From NCBI GenBank assembly GCA_023974075.1, contig JAMFTG010000709.1:1-64000 (forward strand): DNA of 64,000 nucleotides. The letters are read 5' to 3'. A program made the translations under genes and the position numbers. The first letter of the stretch is position 1, and every line of letters starts with the position of its first letter. Shown here piece by piece: positions 55,970 to 64,000 of the stretch. The notes under the pieces were generated by a model that was given only the letters and a program-made list of their open reading frames with translations, had not been told where the DNA came from and made no database searches. The DNA comes from Chaenocephalus aceratus. Its lineage: Eukaryota; Chordata; Actinopteri; Perciformes; Channichthyidae.

Positions 55970-56381
55970 TTTCAATGTCTGACATCAATTGCAATCTCCA
56001 GCATGACAATATCTCAATGTTGATTCAATGACTTTTTGCAATCTGATAATAACATTGTTTCAATGTATAATGCAATGCATAATATAGTTGAATCAATGTT
56101 GATCCAATTCTACATTCTGTCAATGTTGATCATATCGTAATTGAATCAAGGTTGATTCATTGTTGGGATTGGTTGAACATTCAATGTTGTTTCAATGTTG
56201 ATCATATCGTAATTGAATCAAGGTTGATTCATTGTTGGGATTGGTTGAAAATCCAATGTTGTTTCAATGCTGATCATAGCGAGCACATTCACTGTTGTTT
56301 CAATGTCTGACTTCAATGTTGAACACAATCTTCAGCGTGACCATATCTCAATGTTGATTCAATGACTTTTTGCTATCTGGG
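55970..56381 (+). repeat. 3' subterminal repeats and terminal inverted repeat
   Basis: Many variants of caatgttgattcaatgac and a duplicated ~70-bp unit (gatcatatcgtaattgaatc at about 56127 and 56203), ending TTTTTGCTATCTGGG. Confidence 0.85.
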
Positions 56382-56383
56382 GT

Positions 56384-57640
56384 GCTTAAGTTCGGGGGCC
56401 CGGGGACTCAAGGGGCACGATGTTCTGGAAGTACGCATGTCAGGGAGAGATCCTGGAGCTCCTTAGTCCGTGTTTTGGGGGTCTTGGAGCGGCCCCGAAG
56501 AGGTGGCTTTGTCGGTGTACGTAATGGGTAAGAAAGCCACCCTGGACGGGTCGTCAAATGTGGATGAAATGGACAGATTCCTGTACATTTCATGCACTTT
56601 TAATGGGAGGATGAAATGTAAGTGTGAACTAGCCTGTTTAATCCGATTTTGAGCACTCTTTTCCCCGCATAAACTAGTTTAAATCACCGTTAAACACTTA
56701 TTAAAAATGTCTATTTAATGGACTTCCCGCTATGCATTAAAGTCCGTGATCTGTACACACTAACCTGTACACTTGGCAGACCGCGACGGGTAGTTAATGT
56801 CCACACAGTGAACACGCAAGTCCCGAGAGTATTCACAGTAATCTTACCCAGCTTTCACACACTAATTCCTGGGTAAGAAATCCCTGTACATATCCTTGGA
56901 TGAAATGGCCATGTGCACCCCTGTATTCACAGTAATCTTACCCAGCTTTCACACACTAATTCCTGGATAAGAAAGCCCTGTACATATCCCTGGATGAAAT
57001 GGCCATGTGCACCCCTGTATTCACAGTAATCTTACCCAGCTTTCACACACTAATTCCTGGGTAAGAAAGCCCTGTACATATCCCTGGATGAAATGGCCAT
57101 GTGCACCCCTGTATTCACAGTAATCTTACCCAGCTTTCACACACTAATTCCTGGGTAAGAAAGCCCTGTACATATCCCTGGATGAAATGGCCATGTGCAC
57201 CCCTGTATTCACAGTAATCTTACCCAGCTTTCAAACACTAATTCCTGGGTAAGAAGGCCACCCTGGACGGGTCGTCAAATGTGGATGAAATGGACAGATT
57301 CCTGTACATTTCATGCACTTTTAATGGGGTCGTCGAATGTGGATGAAATGGACAGATTCCTGTACATTTCATGCATTTTTAACGGGGTCGTCGAATGTGG
57401 ATGAAATGGACAGATTCCTGTACATTTCATGCACTTTTAACGGGGTCGTCGAATGTGGATGAAATGGACAGATTCCTGTACATTTCATGCACTTTTAATG
57501 GGGTCGTCGAATGTGGATGAAATGGACAGATTCCTGTACATTTCATGCACTTTTAATGGGGTCGTCGAATGTGGATGAAATGGACAGATTCCTGTACATT
57601 TCATGCATTTTTAATGGAAGTCGTCAGTATATGGAGCTTA
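56384..57640 (+). repeat. satellite following unit B (94-bp and 58-bp arrays)
   Basis: After the gcttaagttcgggggcccgg block and the hairpin region comes a 94-bp array (anchors 56848, 56941, 57035, 57129; cccagctttcacacactaat, ccctggatgaaatggcc). It is followed by about six 58-bp units (ggggtcgtcgaatgtggatg, ggacagattcctgtacattt). Confidence 0.95.
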
Positions 57641-58070
57641 ACCCATAATTCCCGGAGGTTCCAGGCCGAATTTGGAAGCTCATAGGCGGCCTGCCATGCG
57701 CCCCCACCCGTGGAAAGCAAAAAAAAGTAAAGAAAACGGTCAATTATATGTTAAAATAATCAAAAATGAAGTTTTTGAAAATTCTCGAAAAACGGCTAAG
57801 TGCCAACGGGGGAGGGGGTCAAGTCTTCGGCGCTTCGGGACGAAGCCCCGGAAACTTTTGCACTCCCCCGTTGCAATTTACAACGGAGAGGGGAAACGAG
57901 ACCTCCCCTCCTCCGTCCAAAAAATTCATTCATCTTTTCCAAGCTACCATCTGCACGAAATCGGAAACCCGGTTTTTGAGAGCACTTAGAAAAAAACGAG
58001 CTATTTTCACATGATGGGGAAATCATGGAGGAATGTATCCGCCTCATGAGCACTTTGGATCGGATACAAT
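57641..58070 (+). repeat. linker and tgcacgaaatcgg block
   Basis: ccataattcccggaggttcc linker and gcctgccatgcgcccccac segment, then the conserved block; same order as 36440-36940. Confidence 0.9.
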
Positions 58071-59163
58071 TGTTGCCTGGAGGACCCCCAATCATGGTTC
58101 TCACAAAACGTTAAGTTTTCAAACTGTTCTCTGGAGGAATTCAAGGGGAGTTGTCACGGAATAACGAGATACTATCTTCGGCTAAAATGTTGCCTGGAGG
58201 ACCCCAGTCATGGTTCTCACAAAACGTTATGTTTTCGAACTGGTCTCTGGAGGAATTCAAGGGGAGTTGTCACGGAATAACGATACACTATTTTCGGCTA
58301 AAATGTTGCCTGGAGGACCCCCAATCATGGTTCTCACAAAACGTTAAGTTTTCAAACTGTTCTCTGGAGGAATTCAAGGGGAGTTGTCACGGAATAACGA
58401 GATACTATTTTCGGCTAAAATGTTGCCTGGAGGACCCCAGTCATGGTTCTAACAAAACGTTACGTTTTCGAACTGGTCTCTGGAGGAATTCAAGGGGAGT
58501 TGTCACGGAATAACGATACACTATTCTCGGCTAAAATGGTTGCCTGGAGGACCCCAGTCATGGTTCTCACAAAACGTTAAGTTTTTCAAACTGTTCTCTG
58601 GAGGAATTCAAGGGGAGTTGTCACGGAATAACGAGATACTATTTTCGGCTAAAATGTTACCTGGAGGACCCCAGTCATGGTTCTCACAAAACGTTACGTT
58701 TTCGAACTGGTCTCTGGAGGAATACAAGGGGAGTTGTCACGGTATAACGAGCCACTATTTTCGGCTAAAATGTTGCCTGGAGGACCCCAGTCATGGTTCT
58801 AACAAAACGTTACGTTTTCTAACTGGTCTCTGGAGGAATTCAAGGGGAGTTGTCACGGAATAACGATACACTATTTTCGGCTAAAATGGTTGCCTGGAGG
58901 ACCCCAGTCATGGTTCTCACAAAACGTTAAGTTTTCAAACTGTTCTCTGGAGGAATTCAAGGGGAGTTGTCACGGAATAACGAGATACTATTTTCGGCTA
59001 AAATGTTGCCTGGAGGACCCCAGTCATGGTTCTCACAAAACGTTACGTTTTCGAACTGGTCTCTGGAGGAATTCAAGGGGAGTTGTCACGGAATAACGAG
59101 CCACTATTTTCGGCTAAAATGGTTGCCTGGAGGACCCCAGTCATGGTTCTCACAAAACGTTAA
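58071..59163 (+). repeat. 117-bp tandem array, ~9.3 copies
   Basis: Same unit as 26296-27049. Two unit subtypes (ttcaaactgttctctgg and ttcgaactggtctctgg) largely alternate, implying amplification as dimers. Confidence 0.94.
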
Positions 59164-59530
59164 GGGCGTTCTCCCCGGCAACCCGCCAGCAGATGAAAAC
59201 ACCCACCCCTCCGCCTCTCCACCTCTTCCGAGGGACGAGGGAACCGCGCGGGGGGGTCTGCTGGAGGCTAATGCCGGGCGCTCCGTCCTGCGCTTCACCG
59301 GGACACGGCTCAAACACTCGGAACTCTGACTCCAGCGCGGTGTGGCGGCCTCGCCCTGGTTGTCCACCGTGCGCCCTCCGGTACCTGACTCCCCTGCCTC
59401 CTCCGGGGGCAGGTGCGAGGGGTTCAATGCCTCCGTCCCCCTGGGGGACGGAGCGCCCGGAGGGTACTGTTATCCCCACGTTGTCGTACCCGAAACTGTC
59501 GGGTATCCTTTGGGAGAACCAGGCTCTGGA
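59164..59530 (+). repeat. GC-rich unit upstream of YR copy D
   Basis: Near-identical to 27050-27440, ending with the cgaaactgtcgggtatcctt motif. Confidence 0.88.
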
Positions 59531-59861
59531 GGAACGTGAGGGGAGTTGTCAGGGGACTCTACCCGCCTTATGGAACACTATTATCGGATACTTTTTTTGA
59601 CTTTCATGCATCTTTCCATGGATGAATTATTGTATTTATTTTTAACTTTTTGGTCAATTTCATCCAGTTTTGGACCCCGCCTTGCCTGGATGATAAGACC
59701 AAGAGATGACAGGGATCTCTGCCCGCCTAACGAGTGCCTAAATGGGACACCGCACGATGATGCAAATGAAAACAAACACTGATTTGAAAATAAGCTGAGT
59801 GCTTCCTTCTTTTTCACCCACGATTCTATACCATCTACTGGTGACATTTCCCGGTACCGAA

Positions 59862-62302
59862 ATGCTCAAGAATACAGGTCGGATGGCGGTCCGTTGTCCG
59901 ATCTGTAATAGTTCCTACCGCGCCCTGAGCAAACACCTACAGAGGTACCATGGTGTGCGTAACTTGGTTGAAAGAAAAATTCTGCTGTTGTTGGCCAACG
60001 GACGGACCAACATTAGGCTCCATCCCTGTCCCATTGCAGGATGCGAGTACCGCGGCACAAGGCTGGATCGCCACTTGGACAGAGACCATGTTGAGCTGTC
60101 CCGGGAGGAAATACATGTGGTTCAAAATAAACTAAAAATGACAGTGGCAAAGAAGGAGCTTTATGAACTCCGAATGACAAACCCCACGATAGAAATGGTT
60201 ACCTCTTGGGCTGTTGATATGGTGGAAGACGACGATATACTGTCACAACCTCCACCCTTGTCCCCGGTGAATGAATGTGACAACCCGGACTGTAAGGAAT
60301 GGAGGGTAGAGGCTAACAGAGTGAGGGCTCAGCGGGACAGATATGCTGCTGAGGTGAAATCCCTGCGCTGCAAGTTGCAGCAGATGATAAGACATAAGCG
60401 ACAGAGGATGGATCAGCGGGCCGGGGACATGCCCGTGTTCGATGGGGAGGAACGAGAGCGGGTCATTCTTAAGAAACGACCCCGAACAGAGTCGACACCA
60501 ACGAGGCTGTCCAAGTCGAAAGGTCCCTCCTGCAGCAAGTCTCCCATTCCCGCCTGCAGCAAGTCTCCCATTCCCGCCTGCAGCAAGTCCCCCACTGGCT
60601 CTCACACACATTCATCCAGCTCCTCAGAACCTGCATCCATGCATACCGAGGCCTCGTCAACCTCCCCTCCCATACATTCCCCCTGGTTCCGCGGCAGGGG
60701 CAGGGGAAATATAATGCGGGACATCACATTCCCATGGATCATGGGTAAGTGTGTTGAATATGTGACAAATGCAGTTTCTGTAACACACCATGTGTTGTCA
60801 TTAAAGTACTGTTTTATATTTCACAGAGGAGTATCTGCAAGGATACCGGGAGCATTATGTAGGTATCGACCCAACAGTGAGGCTCCAAGAAAACACAGTC
60901 TCCAAACTGAGCAGAGTGAAGTCGTTCCTAAGTTTCATGGCTCACGGTTTCAATCGCCTGTCTGACTGGCTCTTTTTGAGGGATCTCAAGAGGATACGCG
61001 GGTGGTCCCGGAGCCTGATAAAATCAAGCCTTCAGGTCACGACCTCCGACTTCTATATCAAAAATATATCACACTTTCTCAAGTACATGGCCGACACACC
61101 GTGCAAGGGGAGCAGGCTCAGTCAAAACGACATGATTTTAATCAAACGGGAAGTAGTTGCCATCCTGAAGTGAAAGTGAAGAGAAAAGTACTTATCCACC
61201 AGATGCAAGTGAAGCGTGACAAGATGGAAGGTCTGCCGAGCCATAACGACATCATGACATGCTTGACTTCGACCAACACTCGCATCCCTCAGCTCCTGGA
61301 TGTGATGGCCAGCAATCCGACTACCGCAACCCGGATACTCCTCTATGGGTACATGACCCTCCATTGGAGTTGTATTTACGGGCACCGTCCGGGGGTCTAC
61401 TCCAACATGACCAACGCCGAGGTCCGAAAGGCGGATACAACTGGCACTGCCTTCGGCTACCTCATCCATGTGGGTGCTATTAAGCAATGCATTTATTCTG
61501 GCAGTTATATGCATGATTGATATTGTATTGACACTCTCTAACTCTGTCATAACAGGTAAGCAACCACAAGACGGCCAACGCATTCGGGGAAGCGCAGCTG
61601 TACCTCACCGTAGAATAATTTGGATGGATGAAGAGGTGGCTGGAAATCAAGGGTACGCTGACCTGCACCCAGAGCCGCTACTTCCTATACACAGTGGGGA
61701 AGAACCCGTCCAGGAACCTTGCCTACTCCCTGAGGTTGGCATGGGCTGATGTGGGGCTACACGGTCCCATTAACTTCACCGACCTCCGCACCGTCCACGC
61801 TGATAATGCGAAGAGGTTTCAGGACAAATGCAACCGCCAAAGAGTGAGTGATTTCATGTGTCACAACACTGCAACTGCAGACAAATTTTACGCGAATAAT
61901 CCTTCTTTGAAGGAGGCTGCGGAGATACGGCTGCTCTTCACAGAGTCACTGCAAGCAGCAGCGGCGGCATCGACAGCAGCAGCAGCGGGAAATGAAGACA
62001 CTTTGGCGGGTATTGACATCGACAGTGACAGCTCTGGAGAGGAGCACAGCCCCGCTCCCTACCAAGACTCCCTACCAAGACTCAGCGATGCCGAGACGTC
62101 AGATGAAGAATTCTCCAAAAATGTCAACGCTTGGAGAGCGAAGAGGGACCAGTCACTGGCCGAACACAGCCCCTCAGACATGGGTGAAGAGAGGGTGCCA
62201 TACTCGGCACCGACTTCAGCCACTGTTGCCAGTGATCAACTTGTAAATATGCAATGTTTTGTTGTACTCAGTCCCCTTGTAAATACTTTATATCCTGTGT
62301 GA
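59862..62302 (+). pseudogene. zinc-finger tyrosine recombinase, copy D (broken)
   Basis: Exons 59862-60744, 60827-61469 and 61556-62302 match copy C, with CGA (not TGA) at the codon mutated in C. Two lesions are visible. A small insertion near 61170 gives TGA at 61171-61173 and shifts the frame, and GAA to TAA at 61616-61618 follows in exon 3. The Ser/Pro tail has one extra SPIPACSK repeat. All five recombinase signature residues can be found across frames. AATAAA near 62315 ends the gene. Confidence 0.85.
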
Positions 62303-62810
62303 AATGTATTACTGTAAATAAAGTTTGTTAAAATTACTTACTTTGTCTTCTGTTTTTAAAGCCCAATATGGGTTTTTTCCCTTTAATATCCCCAGGGGCA
62401 CGATATTCTGTTTCTGGTGGTAGCATGGAGGTGTTTAATCCGAGTGAGGAGTGCTCAAGTGTGGGATGATTTGAAAGGTAGAAGAGGGTAAAAAAAAGTT
62501 AAAGTGTGAACCTCCAGCAGGGCAGGTGGTGCTGTGAAGAAGGCCGAATATGGATGCCGATGGGCGGACGATAGAGCACCGCAAAATACACCCCCCTTTA
62601 AGGTTCCCAGGGGCACGAGTTTCTTGAGGGTGTGATCATCTGGGTTTAGTCCGTGGGGAAGTGCTTAAGTTCGGGGGCCCGGGGACTCAAGGGGCACGAT
62701 GTTCTGGAAGTACGCATGTCAGGGAGAAATCCTGGAGCTCCTTAGTCCGTGTTTTGGGGGTCTTGGAGCGGCCCCGAAGAGGTGGCTTTGTCGGTGTACC
62801 TAATGGGTAA
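62303..62810 (+). repeat. 3' region of YR unit D
   Basis: Uninterrupted version of the sequence split by the DNA transposon at 30013/56382; reads gtccgtggggaagtgcttaag at 62649. Confidence 0.9.
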
Positions 62811-63875
62811 GAAAGCCACCCTTGACGGGTCGTCAAATGTGGATAAAATGGACAGATTCCTGTACATTTCATGCACTTTTAATGGGAGGATGAAATGTAA
62901 GTGTGAACTAGCCTGTTTAATCCGATTTTGAGCACTCTTTTCCCCGCATAAACTAGTTTAAATCACCGTTAAACACTTATTTAAAATGCCAATTTAATGG
63001 ACTTCCCGCTATGCATTAAAGTCCGTGATCTGTACACACTAACGTGTACATTTGGCAGACCGCGACGGGTAGTTAATGTCCACAGTAATCTTACCCAGCT
63101 TTCACACACTAATTCCTGGGTAAGAAAGCCCTGTACATATCCCTGGATGAAATGGCCATGTGCACCCCTGTATTCAAAGTAATCCTACCCAGCTTTCACA
63201 CACTAATTCCTGGGTAAGAAGGCCACCCTGGACGGGTCGTCAAATGTGGATGAAATGGACAGATTCCTGTACATTTCATGCATTTTTAATGGGGTCGTCG
63301 AATGTGATTGAAATGGACAGAGTCCTGTACATTTCATGCATTTTTAATGGGAGGATGAAATGGCCATATCCTCCCTAAATTCACAGCAAACTTACCCAGC
63401 TTTCACATACTAATTCCTGGGTAAGAAAGCCCCGTACATCTCCCTGGATGAAATGGACATATTCTCCCTATATTCACATCAATGTTACCCAGCTTTCACA
63501 CACTAATTCCTGGGTAAGAAAGCCACCGTGACTGGGTCGTCGAATGTGATTGAAATGGACAGAGTCCTGTACATTTCATGCATTTCTAATGGGGTCGTCG
63601 AATGTGATTGAAATGGACAGAGTCCTGTACATTTCATGCATTTCTAATGGGGTCGTCGAATGTGATTGAAATGGACAGAGTCCTGTACATTTCATGCATT
63701 TCTAATGGGGTCGTCGAATGTGATTGAAATGGACAGAGTCCTGTCCATTTCATGCATTTCTAATGGGGTCGTCGAATCTGATTGAAATGGACAGAGTCCT
63801 GTACATTTCATGCATTTTTAATGGGGTCGTCGAATGTGATTGAAATGGACAGAGTCCTGTACATTTCATGCATTC
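62811..63875 (+). repeat. satellite following unit D
   Basis: Hairpin region (62993-63035), a 94-type unit, then about six 58-bp units of a subtype with ggacagagtcctgtacattt between 63530 and 63870. Confidence 0.95.
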
Positions 63876-64000
63876 CTCTGGAGGAAGGTAGGGGGAGTTG
63901 TCAGGGGACTCTACCCGCCTTATTGAACACTATTTTGGGATACATTTTATCCATTTTCACCCTTTTCTATGGTTCTTCCAAAAAGTTAACTTATACTTTT
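63876..64000 (+). repeat. ~128-bp repeat, first unit, cut by window end
   Basis: Matches 34010-34140 (gttgtcaggggactctaccc, ccaaaaagttaacttatac). The array continues beyond the window. Confidence 0.9.

Larger units (their letters stand above)
30014..56381 (+). mobile_element. CACTA/TNP2-like DNA transposon with nested insertions
   Basis: Ends CCCAGATAGCAAAAG and ...TTTTTGCTATCTGGG are inverted repeats. The dinucleotide gt flanks both ends (30012-30013 and 56382-56383). Removing the element restores the host repeat exactly as seen at 62650. It carries a TNP2-like transposase gene and a DUF4806-type gene on the same strand. The span is 26.4 kb, of which 11.3 kb is the YR-satellite insertion and 4.5 kb an ERV, leaving about 10.6 kb. 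Subterminal regions are rich in caatgttgattcaatg-type repeats, as is typical of CACTA-class elements. The superfamily name is tentative since the termini are not CACTA. Confidence 0.85.

Overview
The window is teleost (ray-finned fish) nuclear DNA and is almost entirely mobile-element and satellite sequence; I see no single-copy host gene. The fish call rests on an L2-type LINE, a gypsy-type LTR element, DIRS and Penelope remnants, several nonautonomous hAT and TTAA-site elements, a tRNA-derived SINE of the common fish type, a gammaretrovirus-like ERV, and intron-bearing transposon genes.

Layout. 1-7.1 kb: a 1.2-kb hAT-like element, local duplications, a DIRS-type gag/leader fragment and unassigned DNA. 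7.1-11.4 kb: a complete young nonautonomous gypsy-type element with apparently identical 367-bp LTRs, a 5-bp target duplication and a huge 60-bp internal tandem repeat. 11.4-18.5 kb: satellite-like segments around a decayed tyrosine-recombinase (YR) gene, copy A. 18.5-24.9 kb: an L2 LINE, a second hAT element with a perfect 8-bp target duplication, and a Penelope remnant. 24.9-30.0 kb and 56.4-64 kb: one higher-order repeat array carrying YR copies B and D. It was split by a DNA transposon at 30014-56381.

That transposon is a CACTA/TNP2-like element, about 10.6 kb without its insertions. It has CCCAGATAGC terminal inverted repeats, a transposase gene and a second multi-exon gene with DUF4806-type features. 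It has itself been invaded. An 11.3-kb satellite-plus-YR block (copy C) sits after transposase codon 16, and a 4.5-kb ERV lies antisense in an intron of the DUF4806-type gene. Two hAT/hairpin elements, a SINE and two TTAA elements lie in the same gene's introns and 3' flank.

The most interesting signal is the family I call YR-satellite elements. These are long blocks made of several distinct tandem repeats (58, 94, 117, 119/120, about 128 and about 250 bp) around a spliced gene for an N-terminal zinc-finger protein with a C-terminal tyrosine recombinase and no reverse transcriptase. A shared left end (25405 and 31666) is preceded by TGTAAGG in two unrelated contexts. Copy C lies between two TGTAAGG copies inside a coding exon and restores the reading frame when removed. 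That suggests a recombinase-mobilised, satellite-carrying element. All four YR genes here are broken; copy C by a single visible nonsense codon.
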